NCBI GenBank assembly: GCA_965279565.1 | Contig: OZ257249.1 | Coordinates: forward strand, 3,720,001 to 3,784,000 | Direction: 5' to 3' | Source: Tagaea sp965279565 | GTDB lineage: Bacteria; Pseudomonadota; Alphaproteobacteria; CACIAM-22H2 | DNA: 64,000 nucleotides | Shown here: piece by piece, positions 17,368 to 24,811 of the stretch | Numbering within the stretch: position 1 is the stretch's first letter | Layout of the letters: each line of letters opens with the position of its first letter | Made by a program: the position numbers and the translations under genes | Notes under the pieces: model-generated | Told to the model about the DNA's origin: nothing | Database searches by the model: none | The model's input: the letters and a program-made list of their open reading frames with translations, nothing else

Positions 17368-18380
17368 AGATCGGCTGGATCGGCTGCGGCACGCATGCCG
17401 GCGAGATGCTGCTGCCGCAGTTGGCACGCCTCGGCGTGAAGATCGCGGCCCTGGCCGACGTCGATGCCGGGCGGCTGGCGACCATCGCCGGCCGGCACGG
17501 TGTGGCCGCCGGCGACTGCCACGCCGACGCGATGGCGCTGATCGCGCGCAAGGACATCGACGCGGTCGGCATGGCGATCGGCCCGAAGGCGCATCTGGAA
17601 CTGGGCGTTGCGGCACTCGAACGCGGCCTGCCGGTGTTTATGGAAAAGCCGCCGGGTGCGAATGCCGCCGACGCGCGCAGGCTGGAAGCCGCGTCGCGCA
17701 AATCCGGCAAGCCGCTCGTCCTCGGCTTCATGAAGCGCTATTCGACGGCCAACCGCATCGCGCTCAACATCGTGCGCGGCGGCGAGTTCGGCGCGCCCGC
17801 GAGCTTCCTTGGCGAGTACATGACCGCCCCCACCTATTTCAAGGGCGACCCGGACTATACGGGCTTCTACCTGCACCATTGCGTGCACTACATGGATCTC
17901 GTCCCGCGCCTGATGGGCAAACCGGTCGAGCTCAACGCGCGCCGGCACGAACTTTCGCCCGGCCGGCTGCTGCTGCACGTGGATTTCCGCTTCGCCGGCG
18001 GCGGGCTTGCCACGCTGGTGATGGGTACGAACCAGTCGCGCGCCACGCCGATGGAATGGTGGCAGGTGATGGGCGACCACAAGCGCGTGGAAGTGCGCAA
18101 CGTGCACGAGGTGCGCTACTACCGGGCGCCCAAATTCAAGGTCGACGATCTCGCCGCCACGTTGTCGGACGACGTCGACACGCTGGTGTGGGAACCGAAC
18201 CTGACCGTGGCCGCGAACGAGGACCACAAGGGCTACCACGCGCTGCTCGGCGACTTCGTCGCGCGCGTGGAAGGCAGGCCCAGCACCGCGCCCGAGATCG
18301 GCGATGGCGTCGCCGCCATGGCCGTTCTCGACGCGATGATCGCCTCGGCCGATTCCGGCCGGGCGATCAAGCTGGACTGA
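17364..18380 (+). CDS. Gfo/Idh/MocA family oxidoreductase
   Basis: 338 aa, ATG at 17364 overlapping the previous stop by 4 bases. The N-terminal NAD(P) Rossmann fold begins MKIGWIGCGTHAG. EKPPGAN holds the family's conserved EKP lysine, and HHCVHYMDLVPRLMG gives the conserved active-site Asp/His. A C-terminal alpha/beta domain follows. The family oxidises or reduces hydroxyl groups of sugars and inositols. With the upstream epimerase and importer it fits catabolism of a modified sugar or polyol. It ends 3 bp before the convergent aldehyde dehydrogenase stop. Confidence 0.9.
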   Translation: MKIGWIGCGTHAGEMLLPQLARLGVKIAALADVDAGRLATIAGRHGVAAGDCHADAMALIARKDIDAVGMAIGPKAHLELGVAALERGLPVFMEKPPGANAADARRLEAASRKSGKPLVLGFMKRYSTANRIALNIVRGGEFGAPASFLGEYMTAPTYFKGDPDYTGFYLHHCVHYMDLVPRLMGKPVELNARRHELSPGRLLLHVDFRFAGGGLATLVMGTNQSRATPMEWWQVMGDHKRVEVRNVHEVRYYRAPKFKVDDLAATLSDDVDTLVWEPNLTVAANEDHKGYHALLGDFVARVEGRPSTAPEIGDGVAAMAVLDAMIASADSGRAIKLD

Positions 18381-18383
18381 CGC

Positions 18384-19832
18384 CTACTTCGCGAGGATGT
18401 AGGCCGTCTTGACGGTCGTGTAGAACTCCTTGGCGTACGCACCCTGCTCGCGCGGGCCGTAGCTGGAACCCTTCCGGCCGCCGAACGGCACGTGATAGTC
18501 CACGCCCGCCGTCGGCAGGTTGACCATCACCATGCCCGCCTCGCTGTTGCGCTTGAAATGCGTGGCGTGCTTCAGGCTGGACGTGCAGATGCCCGCCGAC
18601 AGGCCGAACTCGGTGTCGTTCGCCACCGCCAGCGCCTCGTCGTAATCCTTGACGCGGATGACGTTGGCGACCGGCCCGAACACTTCCTCGCGCGAGATGC
18701 GCATGGCGTTCGTCGTCTCGGCGAACAGGGCCGGCTGCAGGTAGAAGCCCGGCGTGGTGCGGTTGAGAAGTTCCCCGCCCCACACGAGCTTCGCGCCTTC
18801 CGACTGCGCGATCTTGATGTATTCGAGATCGGTGTCGAGCTGCGACTTGTCGACGACTGGGCCGATATGCGTGCCCGCCTTCAGCGCGTCGTCGATGACA
18901 AGGCCCTTCAGGCGCTCGACCGTCGCGGCGACGAACTTGTCGTGGATGCCGGCCTGCACGATCAGGCGCGAGGACGCCGTGCAGCGCTGGCCGGTCGAGA
19001 AATAGGCACCCTGCACCGCGCATTCGACCGCGGTGGCGAGATCGGCGTCGTCGAGCACGACGAGCGGGTTCTTGCCGCCCATCTCGAGCTGGACCTTCTT
19101 CATCGGGTTCGACGCGATGCAGGCGGCCGCGACCTTGCGGCCCGTGCCGACCGAACCGGTGAAGCTGATCGCCGCGACGTCCTTGTGCTCCAGCAGCGCC
19201 TGGCCGACGACCGAGCCGCGGCCCATGACGAGGTTGAGCACGCCTTTGGGCAGCCCGGCGCGGTTGAGGATGTCGACCAGCGCCCAGGCGCAGGCCGGCG
19301 TCAGGTCGGCCGGCTTCATCACCACGCAGTTGCCGTAGGCGAGTGCGGGGGCCGCCTTCCAGGCCGGGATCGCGATGGGGAAGTTCCACGGCGTGATCAG
19401 GCCGACCACGCCGATCGCCTCGCGCGTGATCTCCACGCCCACGCCGGGGCGGATCGACGGGATGGCCTCGCCGCCGAGGCGCACGCATTCGCCCGCGAAG
19501 AAGGCCAGGATCTGGCCCGCGCGCGTGGCTTCGCCGATACCTTCGGGCAGCGTCTTGCCTTCCTCGCGCGACAGGAGCTTGCCCAGCTCCTCGCGGCGGG
19601 CGAGCACCTCGTCCGACGCCTTCTTCAGGATCTCGTAGCGCTCCTGCCCCGTCGTGCGGCTCCAGGCGGGGAACGCGGCCTTCGCGGCGGCGACGGCGGC
19701 GTTGAGGTCGGCGACCGTGCCCTGCGCGTAGTCGTTCACGACATCGTTCGTGTTCGACGGATTGATGTCCTTGGAGGCGTTGCTACCCGCCGTCCACTCG
19801 CCGCCGATCAGGTTCTTGAGCATCTCGGTCAT
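18384..19832 (-). CDS. Aldehyde dehydrogenase, alpha-ketoglutarate semialdehyde type
   Basis: 482 aa, ATG at 19832. Catalytic residues are present: Asn150 (TPWNFPI), Glu250 (LEMGGKNP) and Cys284 (GQRCTASS); the NAD-fold motif is FTGSVGTG. Sequence style (NLIGGEW, VNLPTAGVDYHVPFGGRKGSSYGPREQG) fits the ketoglutarate-semialdehyde/succinate-semialdehyde group. It lies 16 bp downstream of an FAH-family dehydratase in the same orientation. In the Weimberg pathway the dehydratase product is alpha-ketoglutarate semialdehyde, which this enzyme would oxidise to alpha-ketoglutarate; the context supports that role. Confidence 0.88.
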   Translation of the reverse strand: MTEMLKNLIGGEWTAGSNASKDINPSNTNDVVNDYAQGTVADLNAAVAAAKAAFPAWSRTTGQERYEILKKASDEVLARREELGKLLSREEGKTLPEGIGEATRAGQILAFFAGECVRLGGEAIPSIRPGVGVEITREAIGVVGLITPWNFPIAIPAWKAAPALAYGNCVVMKPADLTPACAWALVDILNRAGLPKGVLNLVMGRGSVVGQALLEHKDVAAISFTGSVGTGRKVAAACIASNPMKKVQLEMGGKNPLVVLDDADLATAVECAVQGAYFSTGQRCTASSRLIVQAGIHDKFVAATVERLKGLVIDDALKAGTHIGPVVDKSQLDTDLEYIKIAQSEGAKLVWGGELLNRTTPGFYLQPALFAETTNAMRISREEVFGPVANVIRVKDYDEALAVANDTEFGLSAGICTSSLKHATHFKRNSEAGMVMVNLPTAGVDYHVPFGGRKGSSYGPREQGAYAKEFYTTVKTAYILAK

Positions 19833-19848
19833 ATGGAAGTCTCCGAAG

Positions 19849-21027
19849 TTACTGTTTGAGTAGGCCGCGCTTGGCCAGGTTGCGATAGAGGTGGCTGACG
19901 CCGAAATTCCAGGGCGGCGCCTTGTCCGACGTGGCGATGCGGTTGGTGAGCGCGCCCAGCTTCGCCGCCGAGATCGTCACGATGTCGCCGACCTTGTGCG
20001 TGAAGCCCTGCCCGGGTCCCTCGCGGTCCTGCACGGGTGCGAACATCGTGCCGAGGAACAGCACGAGCCCGTCCGGATACTGGTGGGTGGCGCCGATCGC
20101 CTGCCCCGCGATGTCGGCCGGGTCGCGGCTGATCAGCTTCAGCGACGACATGCCTTCCATCCGGAAATTGTCCTCGCCGGCGACGACGAGCTCGACGTCG
20201 GCCTGGCGCACGTCGTCCAGCGTGAAGGCGGCGTCGAACAGGCGCACGAACGGGCCGATGGCGCAGCTCGCGTTGTTGTCCTTGGCCTTGCCGAGCAGCA
20301 GGGCCGAGCGGCCCTCGACGTCGCGCAGGTTGACGTCGTTGCCCAGCGTGGCGCCCACGATGCGCCCCGAGGACGCGATCACCAGCACGACTTCCGGCTC
20401 CGGATTGTTCCAGCGCGACACCGGATGGATGCCGGCGGTCGCCCCCGTGCCCACCGACGACATCGGCTGCGACTTCGTGAAGATCTCAGCGTCCGGGCCA
20501 ATACCCACTTCCAGATACTGGCTCCACGCGTTCTTGGCGATCAGCCATTCCTTCAGCTTGGCGGCTTCCGCCGAACCGGGCTTCAGGCGCTGGAGATCGC
20601 CGCCGATCAGGTCGAGCACTTCCTTGCGCGCGGCAGCGGCCAGTTCCGGTGCGCCGCGCGTGCGTTCCTCGATCACGCGTTCGAGCATCGAGGCGACGAA
20701 CGTCACGCCCGCGGCCTTGACGGCCTGCAGATCGATGGGGGCGATGAACCAGGGCTTCTTGGGATCGCGCTTCGCCTCGTCGCCGTTGGCGAGCAGGGCG
20801 TCGACCGTGCCGACCGTCTCGCCCTTCGCCTTGGCGAGGGCGGCGGCCGGATCGGCCTGCTCGCACAGGTCGCGCACGGTCGCGAAGCTTGCGGTCACGT
20901 CGATGACGTCCGTCCCGCGGATCGCCACGACGCTCGGGCCGTCGGCCTCTGGACGCCAGATGCGCCCGACGAGGGTCGCCTTGGCGGCATCGGCCGGCAA
21001 TGCCTTGGAAAAATCGATCGGTCTCAT
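19849..21027 (-). CDS. FAH-family protein, likely 2-keto-3-deoxy-pentonate dehydratase
   Basis: 392 aa from the ATG at 21027 (MRPIDFSKALP). The frame extends further upstream but without a ribosome site. The C-terminal half carries the fumarylacetoacetate-hydrolase fold: WNNPEPEVVLVI and GNDVNLRDVEGRSALLLGKAKDN, with the acidic metal ligands and the conserved Lys. The ~390-residue length resembles the XylX-type dehydratase of Caulobacter that converts 2-keto-3-deoxyxylonate to alpha-ketoglutarate semialdehyde. The next gene on the strand encodes the matching dehydrogenase. Substrate stereochemistry (xylo- or arabino-) cannot be decided. Confidence 0.8.
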   Translation of the reverse strand: MRPIDFSKALPADAAKATLVGRIWRPEADGPSVVAIRGTDVIDVTASFATVRDLCEQADPAAALAKAKGETVGTVDALLANGDEAKRDPKKPWFIAPIDLQAVKAAGVTFVASMLERVIEERTRGAPELAAAARKEVLDLIGGDLQRLKPGSAEAAKLKEWLIAKNAWSQYLEVGIGPDAEIFTKSQPMSSVGTGATAGIHPVSRWNNPEPEVVLVIASSGRIVGATLGNDVNLRDVEGRSALLLGKAKDNNASCAIGPFVRLFDAAFTLDDVRQADVELVVAGEDNFRMEGMSSLKLISRDPADIAGQAIGATHQYPDGLVLFLGTMFAPVQDREGPGQGFTHKVGDIVTISAAKLGALTNRIATSDKAPPWNFGVSHLYRNLAKRGLLKQ

Positions 21028-21140
21028 CCCCAGCAGCCTTTTTTGTGGATCGTTGCAGGTCGGCGTCGAAGCTACATACGACACCGGCACGGTGCGGGCC
21101 ACCTTCCCGTCCCTCTCTCCGATAACATGCTGGCGAATAT

Positions 21141-21148
21141 ATACGTAT
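21141..21148. promoter_or_regulatory. ATACGTAT palindrome upstream of the FAH gene
   Basis: The 236-bp gap 21028-21263 between the divergent FAH and ArsR genes holds an AT-rich island (CGAATATATACGTATCG) inside otherwise GC-rich DNA. Its core ATACGTAT is a perfect palindrome. It could be a promoter element or operator for the FAH/aldehyde dehydrogenase pair. The assignment is weak. Confidence 0.35.
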
Positions 21149-21203
21149 CGCGATTTTGCGGGGCAGCCGTGCTGGACCGGCGGCGGCGCAAGACCGGCAT
21201 TTC

Positions 21204-21221
21204 AGTTAGCTGTCCGACTAA
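21204..21221. promoter_or_regulatory. ArsR operator-like site 1
   Basis: AGTTAGC-N5-GACTAA, the same pattern as the site at 21254-21271, exactly 50 bp (about five helical turns) upstream of it. Two matching sites in helical phase before an ArsR gene suggest autoregulation by cooperative binding. Confidence 0.55.
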
Positions 21222-21253
21222 GTTTTCTTGACTTAGGTTTCGCGATGCGATTT

Positions 21254-21271
21254 AGTTAGCCATATGACTAA
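21254..21271. promoter_or_regulatory. ArsR operator-like site 2, overlapping the start codon
   Basis: AGTTAGC-N5-GACTAA; the ATG of the ArsR gene (21264) lies inside the site. GTTAG and CTAAC form an inverted repeat across it. Occupancy here would block transcription or translation start of the regulator. Confidence 0.6.
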
Positions 21272-21632
21272 CAAACACGAATTCCTGGACCGCGCATTCG
21301 GCGCGCTTTCCGACCCGACGCGGCGGGCCATCGTCATGCGTCTGGCCGGCGGGCCGGCCTCGGTCGGCGAACTGTCCGGACCCTTCGCGATGGCGATGCC
21401 GACCCTGCTGCAGCATGTCCGCGTCCTCGAGAAAAGCGGACTCATCCAGACCAGGAAGACAGGCCGCGTCCGGACATGCTCGCTTCAGGCGGATGTCCTG
21501 GCGGAAACCGAGGAATGGCTGGCGAAGCAGCGGGCCGTCTGGGAACAACGCCTCGACCGCATGGAATCCTATGTCGTCGCCCTGCACGCAACGAAGGTGA
21601 AAAATGCCAGGCACAAGCGGAAAAGCAGATAG
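21264..21632 (+). CDS. ArsR family winged-helix regulator
   Basis: 122 aa, ATG at 21264. FGALSDPTRRAIVMRLAGG and the recognition segment MPTLLQHVRVLEKSGLI are standard for the ArsR/SmtB fold. No metal-binding ELCVC cysteines are present. It belongs to the large group of metal-independent ArsR repressors that are paired with SRPBCC proteins. Its end overlaps the next gene by 29 bases. The two repeated sites upstream make it a likely autorepressor. Confidence 0.92.
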   Translation: MTNKHEFLDRAFGALSDPTRRAIVMRLAGGPASVGELSGPFAMAMPTLLQHVRVLEKSGLIQTRKTGRVRTCSLQADVLAETEEWLAKQRAVWEQRLDRMESYVVALHATKVKNARHKRKSR

Positions 21633-22101
21633 CGACCGGACCGCATGGTCCCTCGATCGCGAAATCGTCCTGTCGCGCGTCATCGCGGCGCCGCGAAGTC
21701 TCGTGTTCAAGGTATGGACCGATCCGGAACACCTGCCGAAGTGGTTCGGTCCTGCCGGCTTCAAGGTCGAGACGCAGGAAATCGATATCCGTATCGGCGG
21801 CCGCTGGCGCTTCGTCTTCACCGCCCCCGACGGGACGCGATACGACAATCGAATGGTGTTCCTGAAGATCGAAGCCCCGCGGCTTCTGGAGATGGATCAC
21901 GGCACCGACAAGGATGACGATCCGGGCAGGTTCCGGGTGACCGTCACCTTCGACGAGCAGAGCGACGGGAAAACGGTGCTTACGTTGCGCCAGCTTCATC
22001 CGACCAAGGCCCAGCGTGATGCCGGGATCGGCTTCGGCGCCGTCGAGTATGGCTACCAGACGCTCGACAAGCTTGCGGGCCATGTGGCTGCGATGAAGTG
22101 A
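21604..22101 (+). CDS. SRPBCC (AHSA1/START-like) protein
   Basis: 165 aa, ATG at 21604. VLSRVIAAPRSLVFKVWTD and the following PKWFGPAGF are the usual first blocks of the AHSA1 (activator of Hsp90 ATPase homologue)-like SRPBCC fold, which forms a hydrophobic ligand pocket. The TLDKLAGHVAAMK end is also typical. The gene is encoded inside the end of its ArsR partner and must be co-expressed with it. The ligand and role are unknown; such pairs are widespread. Confidence 0.9.
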   Translation: MPGTSGKADSDRTAWSLDREIVLSRVIAAPRSLVFKVWTDPEHLPKWFGPAGFKVETQEIDIRIGGRWRFVFTAPDGTRYDNRMVFLKIEAPRLLEMDHGTDKDDDPGRFRVTVTFDEQSDGKTVLTLRQLHPTKAQRDAGIGFGAVEYGYQTLDKLAGHVAAMK

Positions 22102-22179
22102 ATCCGGATGGGCTTATTTTCTTTACAATCCCCGGGTGCTGTGATAACTATCCGACATGTTTTACGTGCGTCTTGGCAT

Positions 22180-22219
22180 CGTGAATATATCGTCGGGATT
22201 CACGTGCCGCAGAGGCACG
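22180..22219. other. Two hairpins in the intergenic region
   Basis: CGTGAAT (22180-22186) pairs with ATTCACG (22198-22204) around an 11-base loop, and CGTGCC (22203-22208) pairs with GGCACG (22214-22219) around GCAGA. They overlap by two bases and could be alternative RNA structures. They lie just after the SRPBCC gene. Confidence 0.4.
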
Positions 22220-22237
22220 GTGGGGCCGCAAGTTTTC

Positions 22238-22336
22238 GTCAACAAAATTGGATTTTCCGTCAACGTCAACAAGGGAATCCTGAAAAATCAAATAGATAGC
22301 TTGTTGACGGTCAACTGCCGTCAACAAGCCGTCAAC
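22238..22336. repeat. Array of seven GTCAAC hexamers
   Basis: GTCAAC occurs at 22238, 22259, 22265, 22310, 22320 and 22331, and its reverse complement GTTGAC at 22303, all within 99 bp. The array fills most of the gap between the convergent SRPBCC and histidine-kinase genes (22102-22351). No coding sequence is credible here. The spacing is irregular, which argues against a CRISPR array. It may be a binding array or the remains of a structured RNA. Confidence 0.6.
22299..22329 (-). terminator. 12-bp stem hairpin, likely terminator of the histidine-kinase gene
   Basis: GCTTGTTGACGG (22299-22310) and CCGTCAACAAGC (22318-22329) form a perfect 12-bp stem with loop TCAACTG. On the minus strand the stem is followed by TATCTATTTGATTTTTC, a T-rich stretch suited to factor-independent termination of the kinase transcript that ends at 22352. 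Confidence 0.55.
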
Positions 22337-22351
22337 CGGCGATCAAGCGCG

Positions 22352-24730
22352 TCAGGTGCCGGTCCGTACCGCAGAAATGTCGGCCGGACCGATCGCGCGC
22401 AGCACCGCGTTCTCGGGGAAGTGCAGCGTGACCTGCGTGCCCACACCGACCGTGCTCGATATCTCGAGGCGGCCTTCATGCGCCTCCATCAGCGAGCGCG
22501 AGATATAGAGTCCGAGCCCCGTCCCGCCATGGCCGCGGCTGTAGGCGTTCGAGACCTGGCGGAACGGCGTGGCGAGATCCTTCAGCGCCTCGGCCGGGAT
22601 GCCGGGACCGGTATCCTCGATGACGATGCGCAGGCCCGGCGGCACCCAGTCGGCGCGTACCGTGATCCGGCCGTTGGCCGGCGTGAACTTGGCGGCGTTG
22701 CCGATCACGTTGAGCAGGATCTGCGCAAAGGCGCGTGCACCCGCGAGCAGGTCCGGGCAGTTCTCCATCGGCGCGATCTCGATCTGCGCGGCGTCCGGCA
22801 CCGCACGGCGCACGAGCTGGCGCTGCTCGACGACGGCGATCTGGACGTTGCAGCGGTCCTTTTCGATCGTCAGGCTCTTGGCCTCGATGCGCGTCACGTC
22901 GAGCAGGTCGTTGATCAGCGACAGCAAGTGCTGGCCGCTCCGGTTGATGTCGCGCGCATACTCGACCGACCGCACGGCGTTCTGCGGGCCGAACATCTGG
23001 CGCTCGATCATCTCGCTGAAGCCGAGGATGGCGTTCAGCGGCGTGCGCAGCTCGTGGCTCATGTTCGCCAGGAACTCCGACTTCGCGCGACTGGCCTCCT
23101 GCGCGCGCTCCTTCTCGGCGACCAGCGCCTCGACGAGCATGTTGCGCTGGATCGCGACCGCCGCCGACGCGCTCATCCGCGCGACGATGCTGCGGTCGGA
23201 CTCGGTCGGGAAATGCGGGACGCGGTGGTAGATCGCGAAGGTGCCGATGACCGTTCCCGTGCGCGAGAACAGCGGCGTCGACCAGCACGCTCGCAGGCCC
23301 GCCGCGAGCGCCACCGCGCGATAGTCGGCCCACAGCGGGTCGCGCGCGATGTCGCCGGAGACGACCGGGGCGGCACGGTAGGCCGCCGTGCCGCACGATC
23401 CGACCGCCGGGCCGATTTCCGCACCATCGATGGCGGCGCAGAATTCCGGCGGCAGGCTGGGTGCAGCGGCGTGGCGCAGATGGCGGCCGTCTTGCGAAAC
23501 CAGCAGGATGGAGCACATCGCCCCGTCGATGAGCTGCTCGATCGCGCGGCAGAGGAGATGCAGGATTTCCCCGACCGGAAGGTCCTCGGTGATCCCGCGC
23601 AGCACGCGATACTCGACATCCCGCAGCAGATCGTTGCGCATCCGGTCGGTCACGTCGCGGATCAGGATCACCTGCGCGTGCTCGCCGTCGTAGTCGATGC
23701 GCCGCGTCAGCAGCTCGGCGATGCGGAAGCGGCCGCCGGCCGCCATGAAACCCACGCGCTCGGGTTCGCGCGTCTCGACGCGCGTCGCGCGGCGGAACGC
23801 GTCGTACGATTCCGGCGCCACCAGATCCTCGATCGGCCGCCCGAGCAGCTCGGCCGGCGTCCTGCCGAGGAACGCGCACATCGCCGAGTTCGTGTCGACG
23901 ACCTTACCGTCGCGGCACACGCAAATACCTTCCAGCGACGCCTCGGTGAGCTGGCGGATGCGGCGCAGCTCGTGCTGCGTGCGCGATTCCAGATGCCGGT
24001 CGACCATCGCGCCGACCAGACCGCAGCCGAGGATCGCGACCGTCACGCTGGCGACGGCCATCGCAAGCGGTCCAGTCGCGATGATTCCGTCCGGCAGGGC
24101 GACCCTCGGATCGATCTCGATCGACACGGCGGTCATCGCGGTGAAATGCAGAAGGAAGATCGCCAGCGAAAGGATGGCGCCGCTTGTCATCCGGCTGGCC
24201 GGCGTGTCGACGGCGGAACGGGCGAACTGGGCCGCGGTCGACAGCACCACCGAGAACACGACGGCGAGCGCCACGTAGGAAGGATCGTAGACGAGCCGGC
24301 CCGGGACGCGAACGCCGGTCATGCCGATGAAATGCATCGCGACGATCGAAATGCCCGTCACGGCGCCGGCAGCCACCGCACCGCGCCAGGCACCGTCGGG
24401 GCGCAGATAGAGCGACAGGCCCGCGATGCACCCGGCGACCGCGATCAGGATCGACAGGACCGTCGTCGGCACGTCGTAGCCGATGAGAATGCCGGGCCGG
24501 TAGGCGAGCATCGCGACGAAATGCGTGGCCCAGGTTCCGCCGCCGAGCGCAAATCCGGCCGATACGAGCCAGAAGAGCGGGCGGCCTTCGGCGCGCTGCG
24601 CGCGCGAAAGCAGCGTCATGCTCGTGTGGCACGCGACCATGCAGACCAGGATCGCGAGCACCACGAGGCGGATATCGTGCGCTTCGGTTATGCAGGCATA
24701 GATCGTCGACATCGGCTGGACGGTCCCCAT
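22352..24730 (-). CDS. Hybrid-sensing histidine kinase: MHYT-PAS-GAF-HisKA-HATPase
   Basis: 792 aa, ATG at 24730. The N-terminal membrane part has seven hydrophobic spans and three MHYT motifs (THFVAM 69-74, MHFIGM 132-137, LHFTAM 194-199). This domain is thought to bind a metal and sense O2, CO or NO. A PAS domain follows (about 260-370), then a GAF domain (about 380-530), the phospho-acceptor His559 in FLANMSHELRTPLN, and an ATPase domain with DTGPGIP and GGTGLGL. There is no receiver domain and no response-regulator gene in the window, so it is an orphan kinase. Its target is unknown. Confidence 0.92.
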   Translation of the reverse strand: MGTVQPMSTIYACITEAHDIRLVVLAILVCMVACHTSMTLLSRAQRAEGRPLFWLVSAGFALGGGTWATHFVAMLAYRPGILIGYDVPTTVLSILIAVAGCIAGLSLYLRPDGAWRGAVAAGAVTGISIVAMHFIGMTGVRVPGRLVYDPSYVALAVVFSVVLSTAAQFARSAVDTPASRMTSGAILSLAIFLLHFTAMTAVSIEIDPRVALPDGIIATGPLAMAVASVTVAILGCGLVGAMVDRHLESRTQHELRRIRQLTEASLEGICVCRDGKVVDTNSAMCAFLGRTPAELLGRPIEDLVAPESYDAFRRATRVETREPERVGFMAAGGRFRIAELLTRRIDYDGEHAQVILIRDVTDRMRNDLLRDVEYRVLRGITEDLPVGEILHLLCRAIEQLIDGAMCSILLVSQDGRHLRHAAAPSLPPEFCAAIDGAEIGPAVGSCGTAAYRAAPVVSGDIARDPLWADYRAVALAAGLRACWSTPLFSRTGTVIGTFAIYHRVPHFPTESDRSIVARMSASAAVAIQRNMLVEALVAEKERAQEASRAKSEFLANMSHELRTPLNAILGFSEMIERQMFGPQNAVRSVEYARDINRSGQHLLSLINDLLDVTRIEAKSLTIEKDRCNVQIAVVEQRQLVRRAVPDAAQIEIAPMENCPDLLAGARAFAQILLNVIGNAAKFTPANGRITVRADWVPPGLRIVIEDTGPGIPAEALKDLATPFRQVSNAYSRGHGGTGLGLYISRSLMEAHEGRLEISSTVGVGTQVTLHFPENAVLRAIGPADISAVRTGT

Positions 24731-24768
24731 AAGAAGGCCGTATCGACGTCAAATGTAGGACATCCGCC

Positions 24769-24796
24769 GCATCCGCACCAGCGACGGTGCGGATGC
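24769..24796 (-). terminator. 11-bp stem hairpin downstream of the uronate dehydrogenase gene
   Basis: GCATCCGCACC (24769-24779), loop AGCGAC, GGTGCGGATGC (24786-24796): a perfect 11-bp stem in the 81-bp gap between the uronate dehydrogenase stop (24812) and the histidine-kinase start (24730). It probably ends the uronate dehydrogenase transcript, although no long U-tract follows. Confidence 0.6.
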
Positions 24797-24811
24797 CCGA
24801 TCGCGCCCGTA

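Noticed and set aside
22238..22336. CRISPR-like array
   Set aside because: The repeated unit is only 6 bp, the spacing is irregular, one copy is inverted and there are no cas genes.
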